Assembly: GCA_016296165.1 (NCBI GenBank) | Contig: JAEDJV010000002.1 | Span: 1 to 52,846, forward strand | Origin: Oscillospiraceae bacterium | GTDB taxonomy: Bacteria; Bacillota; Clostridia; Oscillospirales; Ruminococcaceae | Direction of reading: 5' to 3' | DNA length: 52,846 nucleotides | In this document: positions 23,597 to 31,890 of the stretch, one piece after another | How positions within the stretch are numbered: the first letter of the stretch is position 1 | Layout of the letters: each line of letters begins with the position of its first letter | Notes under the pieces: generated by a model | The model's database searches: none | Seen by the model: the letters and a program-made list of their open reading frames with translations, nothing else | Told to the model about the DNA's origin: nothing | Translations under genes and position numbers: made by a program

Positions 23597-25150
23597 ATGA
23601 GCATACTTAATGTTGAACACGTAACACATGAATTTGGCGCAAGACAAATTCTCGATGATTCTTCATTCCGACTTCTAAAGGGTGAACATGTTGGTCTTGT
23701 TGGTGCCAATGGTGAAGGCAAATCAACGTTTTTAAAGATAATTACCGGACAACTCATGCCGGATGAAGGTAAGATCGAATGGTGCAAGCATATAACAACC
23801 GGTTATCTTGACCAGTACAGCACACTAACTCCGGGAAAAACTATTCGTGAAGTTCTTCGTGAGGCATTTCAGCATCTTTCTGAACTTGAACAGGAAATGC
23901 TCGGTATGTATGAAAAAATGTCTGACGCTTCAGACGAAGAAATGACTTCTCTCATGGAAGATGTGGGAGAAATTCAGGAGATCCTGGACCAGAGCGGTTA
24001 CTATACAATTGACAGCAAGATTACCGAATATGCCAACGGACTCGGCCTTGGTGAAATAGGCCTTGACCATGATGTTACTGAACTTTCAGGCGGTCAGCGT
24101 GCAAAGGTTCTTCTCACAAAACTTCTTCTTGAAAATCCTATGATTCTCATACTTGACGAACCTACCAACTTCCTCGATGAAAATCATATAGCATGGCTGC
24201 GCAACTTCCTGCAGAACTACGAAAATGCTTTTATACTTGTTTCCCACGACGTTCCTTTTATGAACTCAGTCGTAAATGTAATCTACAATATTGAAAATGC
24301 CGTTCTCACAAGATACACAGGAAACTACGAAGACTTTAAGAGAATGTATGAGCTGAAAAAGAAACAGACCGAACAGGCCTATGAAAAGCAGCAGAAGGAA
24401 ATTGCTCATCTTCAGGAGTTTATTGCGAAGAACAAAGCAAGAGCTGCTACAGCCACAATGGCAAGATCACGCCAGAAAAAACTTGACGGAATGGAAATCA
24501 TCACAATTGCAAAAGAAAAGGTTAAGCCATCATTTGGATTTAAATCAGCCAGAACCCCTGGTAAAGTTGTCATAGAAGCCAGGGATCTTATTCTTGGATA
24601 TGACGAACCACTTACAAGAGCTGTTGACTTTCAGGTTGAAAGAAATCAGAAAATTGCAATAAAAGGAGTAAATGGTCTCGGAAAATCAACACTCATAAAA
24701 ACAATGCTCGGCATTATCAAACCTGTTCAGGGAACAATTGAACATGATCAGTTTGTTAAGTACGGATACTTTCAGCAGGAAGAAAACGCCTCCGACAAAA
24801 CTGCCCTTCAGGAAATATGGGATGAATTTCCTGCTATGACAAACGCTGAAGTTCGTGCCGCCCTTGCAAGATGCGGTCTTACCAACGAGCATATAACATC
24901 ACAGATGCGCGTTCTCTCCGGTGGCGAAAATGCCAAAGTACGTCTCTGTCGTCTTATGCTTTCTGAATTCAACCTTCTGGTTCTCGATGAACCTACAAAT
25001 CATCTTGATGTTCTTGCAAAGGAATCTCTCCGCGAAGCTATTGACAAATTCAAGGGAACAGTAATACTTGTAAGCCATGAACCTGAATTTTACGAGGGCA
25101 TTGTAACTGATATATGGAACCTCGAAAACTGGACAACAAAAATTATCTGA
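23597..25150 (+). CDS. ABC-F family ATPase
   Basis: 517 aa with two ABC nucleotide-binding domains and no transmembrane segment, the ABC-F layout (ribosome-associated translation factors or antibiotic-protection proteins). NBD1: Walker A 'GANGEGKST' (about 37-45), signature 'LSGGQRAKV', Walker B 'LILDEPTNFLD'. A charged interdomain linker follows (KKKQTEQAYEKQQKEIAHLQ). NBD2: 'GVNGLGKST', 'LSGGENAKV', 'LVLDEPTNHLD'. Length and the second signature 'LSGGENAK' are closest in my judgement to housekeeping YbiT/YkpA-like members rather than to drug-resistance types. The ATG at 23597 has only AAGGGG about 12 bases upstream. Separate promoter and operator suggest independent control. Confidence 0.9.
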   Translation: MSILNVEHVTHEFGARQILDDSSFRLLKGEHVGLVGANGEGKSTFLKIITGQLMPDEGKIEWCKHITTGYLDQYSTLTPGKTIREVLREAFQHLSELEQEMLGMYEKMSDASDEEMTSLMEDVGEIQEILDQSGYYTIDSKITEYANGLGLGEIGLDHDVTELSGGQRAKVLLTKLLLENPMILILDEPTNFLDENHIAWLRNFLQNYENAFILVSHDVPFMNSVVNVIYNIENAVLTRYTGNYEDFKRMYELKKKQTEQAYEKQQKEIAHLQEFIAKNKARAATATMARSRQKKLDGMEIITIAKEKVKPSFGFKSARTPGKVVIEARDLILGYDEPLTRAVDFQVERNQKIAIKGVNGLGKSTLIKTMLGIIKPVQGTIEHDQFVKYGYFQQEENASDKTALQEIWDEFPAMTNAEVRAALARCGLTNEHITSQMRVLSGGENAKVRLCRLMLSEFNLLVLDEPTNHLDVLAKESLREAIDKFKGTVILVSHEPEFYEGIVTDIWNLENWTTKII

Positions 25151-25168
25151 TATATATTAAAAACTATG

Positions 25169-25207
25169 GAAAAAAGCTTTACCTCATTTTCAGGTAAAGC
25201 TTTTTTC
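25169..25207. terminator. Bidirectional terminator between the ABC-F gene and the FHA gene
   Basis: Perfect 16-bp inverted repeat (25169-25184 and 25192-25207) with a 7-nt loop and A/T tracts at both ends. Confidence 0.85.
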
Positions 25208-25241
25208 ATGGAATATACTGTGGAGAAAAAAAGAATAAAGC

Positions 25242-26477
25242 TTATGAATAAAAGATAAACTCTTCATCTGCAAGTCTGATTCTGCTTTTGTTCTGCAGTT
25301 TCATTTCGTATTTGCTTTTTATCTTCTGCTCATTAAGGAATGTGTGATTAGTTGAATCATTATCCACTAAATAATAGGAATCATCCTTATGTATGATTTC
25401 AGCATGAACACGACTAACCGCACAGTTATCTTTTATACAGTAATCGACAGATTTTTTCTCTGTTCCGATTCTTAAACTGTCTCCGTTTAAAAAAATTTTT
25501 TCGTTATTTTTCAGTCTTAAAAGAAAAGATTTCTTTTTTGATTCTCTTCCGATAATCATTGTTCCGTTACTGTATTCGGTTTCGTCAATAACCTCTCCGT
25601 TTTTGTCACAGTACTGTACCTGAACTTTGCCATTGTTTTCGCTTTCTTTTTTTCTGGATTTGTTTTTGTTCTTGTTTTCTTTGAATATCTTCGAAAAAAG
25701 ACTTTTTTTGATTTCGTTTTCCTCTGCCTCATCCTCATCATCTGCATAAAAATCCAGAGGAAGTCTGAAACTGCTCTCAGGATCTTTTTTTCCGGTCTGC
25801 GGCTTTTTCAGAACAAATGCCGGAACTTCGCTATCTGTATTTATTGTATCTGATTCTGTAATATCTTCTTCGGTTTCATAAATAATATTTTCATCCTGGT
25901 CATCGGAGATTATATTATCCATATCAGCATTCTTCTGTTCATACACTATATACCTGAAATCTGAAAGCGAAAAATCTTTGCTGCTGTTTAAGTAGCCGAG
26001 CATTTTCCCGATATAATCACAGTTCTCTGTACTGTCAAACTTAACTCTGCAAATTAGATTTTTGAGAAATACACCAAGTTCCGGATTTCCAAAATTTTTG
26101 TTAAGCACAGGCATAACTGCAAGTTTTATACTATCGTCTTCCCTGTTGAGAAAAATCCTGTCACAGTCAAGGATAATTGATTGTGGTTCAATAAGATAGT
26201 TTTCGGCATCAGAATACACTTCAAGTATAGTGTCGATTACGGAGATTATTTTCTCTTTTTTCATGCACTCATTAAGATACTCTGAAACAGGAGTAAGATT
26301 GGAGATATCATACTTTACTACGCACTTGTCATCAAACTGTACAAAACTAAAACTTAACATCCCCGGAACGTTATTGTTTTCAAGCATACCGGCTGCTACC
26401 TTATCAATCTCCTCGTCTGCTCCGGTTTCAAAAAATAAGTATGTTTTATTATTTTGTTTTTTTATATAGCTTTTCAT
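25242..26477 (-). CDS. DUF6382-FHA domain protein
   Basis: 411 aa. The N-terminal 170 residues (YLFFETGADEEIDKVAAGMLENNNVPGM...DISNLTPVSEYL) match DUF6382, a domain that in Clostridia is joined to FHA. A low-complexity acidic and basic linker follows (about 190-290: DEDEAEENE, KNKNKSRKK). The C-terminal FHA domain has 'LRIGTEKKSVDYCIKD..AVSRVHAEI....YYLVDNDSTNHTFLN', with the conserved Ser-Arg-His and Asn used to bind phosphothreonine. Intracellular and soluble. The partner kinase is not next door. ATG 26477 is preferred because GAGGAG precedes it; the ATG at 26489 overlaps that site. Confidence 0.85.
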   Translation of the reverse strand: MKSYIKKQNNKTYLFFETGADEEIDKVAAGMLENNNVPGMLSFSFVQFDDKCVVKYDISNLTPVSEYLNECMKKEKIISVIDTILEVYSDAENYLIEPQSIILDCDRIFLNREDDSIKLAVMPVLNKNFGNPELGVFLKNLICRVKFDSTENCDYIGKMLGYLNSSKDFSLSDFRYIVYEQKNADMDNIISDDQDENIIYETEEDITESDTINTDSEVPAFVLKKPQTGKKDPESSFRLPLDFYADDEDEAEENEIKKSLFSKIFKENKNKNKSRKKESENNGKVQVQYCDKNGEVIDETEYSNGTMIIGRESKKKSFLLRLKNNEKIFLNGDSLRIGTEKKSVDYCIKDNCAVSRVHAEIIHKDDSYYLVDNDSTNHTFLNEQKIKSKYEMKLQNKSRIRLADEEFIFYS

Positions 26478-26515
26478 CGGTCTCCTCATTCCTTAAATTT
26501 CCTTTGATAAGATAT

Positions 26516-26544
26516 ATTATACTATACTTTGCCACTTTTTTCAA
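26516..26544 (-). promoter_or_regulatory. Promoter of the FHA gene
   Basis: Minus strand TTGAAA (26544-26539), 17-base spacer, TATAAT (26521-26516). Confidence 0.75.
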
Positions 26545-26562
26545 TACCTAAAATGAAAAAAA

Positions 26563-27270
26563 TTAAATTTTTTCCATACTTATTCTGAGTTTTTTAATAA
26601 TGCGTTTTTCAAGCCTGGATATATACGACTGAGAAATACCTATCTCATCTGCAACTTCCTTCTGTGTCTTCTCTTTTCCGTCAATCAGTCCGAATCTCAT
26701 CTGCATAATCATTTTCTCTCTGCCCTTAAGTGAATCTACTGCCTGCAGAAGCATCTTTTTTTCTGATTCTGATTCTATTCCTTTGTTTACTACATCTTCA
26801 TCTGTTCCCAGTATGTCTGAAAGCAGCAGTTCATTTCCGTCATAATCTATATTCAGTGGTTCGTCAATAGAGATTTCGTTCTTATACTGGGATGATTTTC
26901 TAAGAAACATCAGGATTTCATTTTCAATACATCGGGAAGCATAAGTTGCAAGTTTAATCTGTTTCTCAGGACAAAATGTTTTGACCGCTTTTATAAGGCC
27001 TATTGTACCAATAGAAACGAGATCCTCAACACCAACTCCTGAAGATTCGAATTTTTTTGCTATATATACAACAAGACGGAGATTATGTACTATAAGTCTT
27101 TCACGGGCCAGCTTTTCATTTTTTGAAAGCAAAAGAAAAGTTTCTTCCTCCTGCTCCTTTGTAAGAGGAGGAGGAAGTTTCTCCGGACCGTTTATATAGT
27201 ATAAATCTCCGTACAGCAGTCTGTTTTGAATTTTTTCAATTATGTATCTTATTTTCAGTAATAATTTCAT
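26563..27270 (-). CDS. sigE: Sporulation sigma factor SigE
   Basis: 235-aa sigma-70 family factor of the mother-cell early SigE type. Short hydrophobic/basic pro-sequence (MKLLLKIRYIIEKIQNRL), then region 2 'ARERLIVHNLRLVVYIAKKF' and 'VGVEDLVSIGTIGLIKAV.TF', '-10 recognition' 'KLATYASRCIENEILM.LR', and region 4 with helix-turn-helix 'KTQKEVADEIGISQSYISRLE'. In Bacillus and Clostridium it lies directly behind spoIIGA, whose product cleaves the pro-sequence. Here metY (27390-28679) intervenes. It has its own promoter region with a Spo0A-like box. Confidence 0.93.
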   Translation of the reverse strand: MKLLLKIRYIIEKIQNRLLYGDLYYINGPEKLPPPLTKEQEEETFLLLSKNEKLARERLIVHNLRLVVYIAKKFESSGVGVEDLVSIGTIGLIKAVKTFCPEKQIKLATYASRCIENEILMFLRKSSQYKNEISIDEPLNIDYDGNELLLSDILGTDEDVVNKGIESESEKKMLLQAVDSLKGREKMIMQMRFGLIDGKEKTQKEVADEIGISQSYISRLEKRIIKKLRISMEKI

Positions 27271-27312
27271 TTTATTAGGTTCCTTCCTGACAATTGCTGT
27301 TTTTCCCCTGTG

Positions 27313-27352
27313 ATTATATTATACCACCAGTTCAAAGGACAAATTTGTCGGA
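27313..27352 (-). promoter_or_regulatory. sigE promoter with a Spo0A-like box and palindrome
   Basis: Minus strand -35-like TTGTCC (27342-27337) and TATAAT at 27318-27313 (18-base spacer); a second overlapping TATAAT lies at 27323-27318. Overlapping the -35 is the 12-bp palindrome GACAAATTTGTC (27338-27349). TTTGTCGGA on the plus strand (27344-27352) matches the 0A box TTTGTCRAA at 8 of 9 positions. Confidence 0.5.
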
Positions 27353-27389
27353 TAAGGAACTCTTATTAAATTTATTTCTAAAGACAGTT

Positions 27390-28679
27390 TTATTTTATTG
27401 CGGCAAATGCATCTTCGAGGGCATCAATGAGGTCATTAACATTTTCTGTACCAATCGATACACGAATAGTATTTCTCTTTATTCCCTGTTCTTCAAGTTC
27501 TGCATCATTAAGCTGAGCATGTGTTGTTGTTGCAGGATGAATAACGAGAGATTTTGAATCTGCCACATTTGCCAGAAGTGAGAATATTCTGAGATTGTCT
27601 ATAAATTTCATTGCATCTTCCTGTGTACCCTTCACTTCAAATGTAAAGATTGAGCCGCCTCCATTTTTAAAATATTTTTCATAGATATCATGACTTGGTT
27701 CACTGGCAAGTGAAGGATGATGAACAGCTTCCACCTGCGGATGCGAATTAAGATAATTTACTATCCTGAGTGCATTTTCAACATGTCTCTCTACGCGGAG
27801 TGAAAGTGTTTCAAGCCCCTGAAGAAACAGAAATGCATGAAACGGTGAAATAGTTGCACCTGTATCTCTGAGAAGGATTGCCCTGATATATGTTACAAAT
27901 GCAGCCGGACCAGCAGCATCAGAAAAACTTACACCATGATAAGACGGATTCGGTTCTGAAATCCACGGATACTTTCCTGAAGCTTTCCAGTCAAAACTAC
28001 CGCTTTCAACGATAATTCCACCGATAGCTGTTCCATGACCACCTATAAACTTTGTTGCTGAATGAATAACAATATCTGCTCCGTATTCTGCCGGACGAAG
28101 AAGATATGGGGTGGCAAATGTATTATCAACCACAAGCGGAATTCCTCTGGAGTGTGCGAGATCAGCAAGCTTTTTAATATCAACAGCATTGGAATTCGGG
28201 TTGCCAAGCGTTTCGATATACAGAGCTTTTGTTTTATCGTTTATCGCCCCCAGAATCTCTTCTTCATTATATGGATCCACAAAAGTAGTTGTTATCCCGT
28301 AATGAGGAAGTGTATGAGCCAGAAGATTATATGTACCGCCATAAATAGTTTTTGAAGCTACTATATTCTCTCCCTGTTCAGCAAGTGCCTGAATTGTATA
28401 TGATACGGCAGCTGCACCTGAAGCCAGTCCCAAGCCAGCAACACCGCCTTCAAGAGCTGCAACTCTCTTTTCAAAGACCTCCTGTGTTGAATTAGTAAGT
28501 CTTCCGTATATATTTCCTGAATCTTTAAGGGCAAAACGGTCTGCTGCATGCTGTGCGCTATGGAACACATAAGATGTTGTTGCATAAATCGGAACGGCTC
28601 TTGAATCTGTTACCGGATCAGCTTCTTCCTGTCCAACGTGAAGCTGTAAAGTTTCAAAATGATATTTTTTCTGTGACAT
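27390..28679 (-). CDS. metY: O-acetylhomoserine aminocarboxypropyltransferase/sulfhydrylase
   Basis: 429-aa PLP enzyme of the Cys/Met metabolism family that makes homocysteine from O-acetylhomoserine and sulfide, giving direct sulfhydrylation toward methionine. Motifs: 'FETLQLHVGQ', 'VPIYATTSYVF', 'GRLTNSTQEVFEKRVAALEGG', 'LVVDNTFATPYLLRP' and the PLP lysine in 'VIHSATKFIGGHGTAIGG'. Complete. It lies between spoIIGA and sigE, with its own consensus promoter upstream and a spoIIGA terminator before that. I see no SAM riboswitch: the leader is only about 55 nt. No strong terminator follows, so read-through into sigE is possible. Confidence 0.95.
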   Translation of the reverse strand: MSQKKYHFETLQLHVGQEEADPVTDSRAVPIYATTSYVFHSAQHAADRFALKDSGNIYGRLTNSTQEVFEKRVAALEGGVAGLGLASGAAAVSYTIQALAEQGENIVASKTIYGGTYNLLAHTLPHYGITTTFVDPYNEEEILGAINDKTKALYIETLGNPNSNAVDIKKLADLAHSRGIPLVVDNTFATPYLLRPAEYGADIVIHSATKFIGGHGTAIGGIIVESGSFDWKASGKYPWISEPNPSYHGVSFSDAAGPAAFVTYIRAILLRDTGATISPFHAFLFLQGLETLSLRVERHVENALRIVNYLNSHPQVEAVHHPSLASEPSHDIYEKYFKNGGGSIFTFEVKGTQEDAMKFIDNLRIFSLLANVADSKSLVIHPATTTHAQLNDAELEEQGIKRNTIRVSIGTENVNDLIDALEDAFAAIK

Positions 28680-28739
28680 AATTTGTACCTCCCAAATATA
28701 TAATTCATATTTATAATTCCTATCTGTTTGATATGCTTT

Positions 28740-28768
28740 ATTATATCATCTGGATGATGATTTGTCAA
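28740..28768 (-). promoter_or_regulatory. Promoter of metY with an inverted repeat in the spacer
   Basis: Minus strand TTGACA (28768-28763), 17-base spacer, TATAAT (28745-28740). The spacer holds ATCATC-TG-GATGAT (about 28744-28757), a possible operator. Confidence 0.85.
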
Positions 28769-28802
28769 TGAAATAATATTAATTTGTGTTATTCGAAAAA
28801 TC

Positions 28803-28839
28803 AATATTCAGTTATAGTTTTTATCTATAACTGAATATT
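28803..28839 (-). terminator. Terminator of spoIIGA
   Basis: Perfect 15-bp inverted repeat AATATTCAGTTATAG (28803-28817) and CTATAACTGAATATT (28825-28839). On the minus strand it is followed by GATTTTTC. It separates spoIIGA from metY. Confidence 0.7.
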
Positions 28840-28858
28840 AAACTGATAAGTTAAATAT

Positions 28859-29707
28859 TTATGCCAGTATAGAGGGATTAAAGACAGCTCTCCCGGAAGT
28901 TTCTTTTAATCCAACAAGAACATCAACTGACCGAATAATATTTTCTCCCCTTATTATCACTTCGTCAGGCCTGAAAGCAGGCAATACCCCGTTTCCATCA
29001 ATCGTGGAATACGGGATAAGTCTTGTTCCCCTGAATATGTCTGACCTGACAATCTCATCATAAACTTCATCCGAAGATATGTTTTTACCCGTAAATTCCT
29101 TAATAATATCAGCAGGACAAACTATAACCGGTTTTCCGCTGAAAAGATCTGTTACTGAATTTCCCGTATCAGAAAGACCTTCCAGTGTTACAAAATTATT
29201 CCCGTTTTTTATTATTACCGAAAATGAGCCGCTGCTCTTAGTATCTCTGTCAAGTACGGTTCTTATCCCGCATATTAAAAAATACGACAAAGCCGTAAAT
29301 ATTATCAGACTAAACAAGGATACGTCGATATACACGAATGAATTGTTTATACACAGATACTCTGGTTTTATAAAATACCTAAGTCCAATTATTATCCCTG
29401 CAAACAGAAAATTAATTATGTAAAAATACACTATCAATCGTATATATTCTTCCCTGCTTTTTCTTCTGAATCCCATGAGTACAACAATCACAGCTGCGGC
29501 TGCCTTAATAATAAAAGTCAGAAAAAAGTTTAGTTCAGGTATAAGAATAACAAGAGAAAAAAGGCTGCCTGTAACTGAAGAAATAACCAAACCCGGAGTA
29601 TCGATTGAAGAATGAGCAATTCTTGATGTTGCTTTAAGAAGAAAATAATTTACATATATATTGAGTACAATAAGTACATCTATATAAATAACGTTCAAAT
29701 TAATCAC
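28859..29707 (-). CDS. spoIIGA: Sigma-E processing peptidase SpoIIGA
   Basis: 282 aa. The N-terminal half has five hydrophobic segments (about 5-25, 38-57, 60-80, 92-112, 128-148), placing it in the membrane. The C-terminal half is the aspartic-protease-like domain with 'LEGLSDTGNSVTDLFSGKPV' (catalytic D180-T-G) and 'RLIPYSTIDGNGVLPAFRPD'. It activates pro-SigE at the septum in response to SpoIIR. The start is GTG 29707 with AAGG upstream. Normally followed directly by sigE; here separated from it by 1.6 kb containing metY. Confidence 0.92.
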   Translation of the reverse strand: MINLNVIYIDVLIVLNIYVNYFLLKATSRIAHSSIDTPGLVISSVTGSLFSLVILIPELNFFLTFIIKAAAAVIVVLMGFRRKSREEYIRLIVYFYIINFLFAGIIIGLRYFIKPEYLCINNSFVYIDVSLFSLIIFTALSYFLICGIRTVLDRDTKSSGSFSVIIKNGNNFVTLEGLSDTGNSVTDLFSGKPVIVCPADIIKEFTGKNISSDEVYDEIVRSDIFRGTRLIPYSTIDGNGVLPAFRPDEVIIRGENIIRSVDVLVGLKETSGRAVFNPSILA

Positions 29708-29731
29708 AGCCTTATTTTTCTTGTTAAAATC

Positions 29732-29765
29732 ATTATACTCCCGTTATTATGAAAAAATTGTCGAA
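29732..29765 (-). promoter_or_regulatory. spoIIGA promoter with a Spo0A box
   Basis: TATAAT on the minus strand at 29737-29732 with no good -35. The plus-strand sequence TGTCGAA (29759-29765, within ATTGTCGAA) is a perfect 0A-box core located where the -35 should be. This is the arrangement of the Spo0A-activated spoIIG promoter of Bacillus. Confidence 0.55.
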
Positions 29766-29785
29766 AATAGTCTTCAAAAATAAAA

Positions 29786-29826
29786 AACCGAAAAATACTG
29801 AAAAATCATTTCAGTATTTTTCGGTT
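29786..29826 (-). terminator. Terminator of the M18 aminopeptidase operon
   Basis: Perfect 18-bp inverted repeat (29786-29803 and 29809-29826) with a 5-nt loop. On the minus strand it is followed by TTTTTTATTTTT. Confidence 0.9.
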
Positions 29827-29830
29827 AAAG

Positions 29831-31252
29831 TTAATCTTCAATAAATACTCTGAATGCTCTGTACGCCATATAAACGTCAGCCTTTGCTACTACTTCATAA
29901 GGTGCGTGCATCGAAAGAACGGGAACGCCCAGATCAATAACGTCAACATTCAGATTGGCAATATAGGCAGCAACCGTTCCGCCACCGCCTGCGTCAACCT
30001 TACCAAGTTCACCGGTCTGCCATATTACATTGTTTTTGTTCATAAGAGTACGGATTCGGCCTGTATATTCTGCTGAAGCATCCGATGTTCCTGATTTGCC
30101 GCGTGCTCCGGTATATTTTGTAAGAACCACACCATAGTTTATATATGAAGAATTCTTCTTTTCCATCACACTTGGGAATGTTGGATCAAAAGCAGCATTT
30201 ACATCAGCTGAAAGACATTCTGAATTCGAAAGAACCGTCGTTCCTCTTGCCCCGAATTCAAAAGCAAGATCTTCAATAAAATACTTAAGATATGATGAAT
30301 TAAGTCCCGTATTTCCGTCACTTCCTGTTTCTTCTTTATCAGTAAGAACCGTTACGGCTGTTTTCTTTGGTGTTCCTGTAGTATCAAGGATAGCTCTGAG
30401 GGCAGGATATGCACAAACTCTGTCATCATGTCCGTATGATCCGATCATGCTTCTGTCAAATCCAATATCCTGAGCCTTAAAAGCCGGAACCGCTTCAAGT
30501 TCCGCAGATAGAAAATCTTCTTCAGTAATACCATACTTATCGTAAAGAATAGAGAGAATATTAAGTTTTACAAGTTCGCTTTCATTATCTGACTTAAACG
30601 GTCTTGATCCGATAATAATGTTCAGATCCTCACCGGAGATAATATTTCCGCCTGTCTTCTTCATCTGTTCAGAAGCAAGATGAGGAAGAAGGTCACTTAT
30701 AACGAACACCGGATCGGTTTCATTTTCACCTATATTAACTTCAACCTGTGTACCGTCAATAAGAACAACAACACCATGAAGTGCAAGAGGAATAGCCGTC
30801 CACTGATATTTTTTTATCCCGCCGTAATAATGTGTTTTAAAAAGTGCAATCTCATTATCTTCATAAACCGGACACTGCTTAAGATCAAGTCTTGGAGAAT
30901 CAATATGGGCAGCATTAATTCTAACTCCGTTTTCTATTGACTCAGTACCAATAACAGCGAGTATAAGGGCCTTTCCCCTGTTATTCACAAAAATTCTGTC
31001 ACCTGATCTGAGTCCCATGCCAGGCTTATATTCTTTAAACCCTTTTGCTTCTGCAGCTTTTAATGCAAACTTAACTGCTTCGCGTTCCGTTTTTGAAGCA
31101 TTAAGGAACTGCTTATAATCCTCAGAAAATGTATTTATAGACTTAACTTCATCATCTTCAATGAGTTGATACACATTTTTTTTATTGTAAAAAAGCTTCT
31201 CCTTTAATTCTTTTTCAGGAGATTTTTTATTTTCCTTACTCAAACTAATCAC
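29831..31252 (-). CDS. M18 family aminopeptidase
   Basis: 473-aa zinc metallopeptidase of family M18 (ApeA/ApeB/LAP4 type), cytosolic and probably a large oligomer. Metal ligands are in 'NAAHIDSPRLDLK' (first His-x-Asp), 'GHDDRVCAYPALRA', 'TDKEETGSDGNTG' and the terminal 'VLSMHAPYEVV'. The GTG start at 31252 overlaps the coaE stop (GTGA). A TTG at 31243 has better spacing to GGAG, so the N-terminus is uncertain by 3 residues. It is last in the DUF951-prfA-tsaC-coaE row and ends in a strong terminator. Confidence 0.92.
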   Translation of the reverse strand: MISLSKENKKSPEKELKEKLFYNKKNVYQLIEDDEVKSINTFSEDYKQFLNASKTEREAVKFALKAAEAKGFKEYKPGMGLRSGDRIFVNNRGKALILAVIGTESIENGVRINAAHIDSPRLDLKQCPVYEDNEIALFKTHYYGGIKKYQWTAIPLALHGVVVLIDGTQVEVNIGENETDPVFVISDLLPHLASEQMKKTGGNIISGEDLNIIIGSRPFKSDNESELVKLNILSILYDKYGITEEDFLSAELEAVPAFKAQDIGFDRSMIGSYGHDDRVCAYPALRAILDTTGTPKKTAVTVLTDKEETGSDGNTGLNSSYLKYFIEDLAFEFGARGTTVLSNSECLSADVNAAFDPTFPSVMEKKNSSYINYGVVLTKYTGARGKSGTSDASAEYTGRIRTLMNKNNVIWQTGELGKVDAGGGGTVAAYIANLNVDVIDLGVPVLSMHAPYEVVAKADVYMAYRAFRVFIED

Positions 31253-31890
31253 TCCAGATCTTTGAATTTGTTATAATAATATTTTTTTATCTTATCTGAC
31301 ATTTCCCCGACAATATCATCAAGGCCTTCCATGTCTTTATTATTTTTGATAATAAAATCAGAATTATCCACAAAGAATTTTTCTGTGTGCTGAGAATTCA
31401 TGCGTGAACGTGCCTGTTCTTCTGTAAGGGAATCACGTTCCATAATACGCTGAAGTCTTATTTCTTCATCCGCAATAACTGAAATTATTATTTCACAAAA
31501 ATCATCCGCCCTGCTCTCAAATAGTGTAGGGGCATCAAGGAGTATAAGTTTTTTTCCGTTTGATGAATTTTCCCTTATCAGTGTGAGAATCTGGGATGTA
31601 ATGTATGGATAAGTAATACTATTGAGAAGCTCAAGTTTTGATGGATTATTAAAAACTATATCAGCGAGTTTCTGCCTGTCAAGAGAACCATCTTCCCTTA
31701 TGATATGTGTACCAAAACATTCTGCAACTTCACGCAGACAAGTAGAACCGGTTTCCATTATTGTCCGTGCAACTCCATCTGCATTTATTACTGCAAACCC
31801 GTTTTCTCTGAAAATTCTGCATGCAGTAGTTTTCCCCGAACCAGTCTGGCCAGTCAGTCCAATAACCATAACTCCGTCTAAATTGTTCAC
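31249..31890 (-). CDS. coaE: Dephospho-CoA kinase
   Basis: 213 aa; last step of coenzyme A synthesis. P-loop 'GLTGQTGSGKTT' (11-22), 'INADGVAR' (substrate Asp), 'LILLDAPTLFES' and 'RIMERDSLTEEQARSRM' (lid) are the CoaE set. GTG 31890 overlaps the preceding stop by four bases (GTGA-type), so it is translationally coupled to tsaC. The ATG at 31869 has GGAG only two bases before it and is less likely. Confidence 0.93.
   Translation of the reverse strand: MNNLDGVMVIGLTGQTGSGKTTACRIFRENGFAVINADGVARTIMETGSTCLREVAECFGTHIIREDGSLDRQKLADIVFNNPSKLELLNSITYPYITSQILTLIRENSSNGKKLILLDAPTLFESRADDFCEIIISVIADEEIRLQRIMERDSLTEEQARSRMNSQHTEKFFVDNSDFIIKNNKDMEGLDDIVGEMSDKIKKYYYNKFKDLE

Noticed and set aside
28680..28739. 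SAM riboswitch (S-box) before metY
   Set aside because: The transcript leader is only about 55 nt, far too short for the S-box fold, and has none of its conserved elements.
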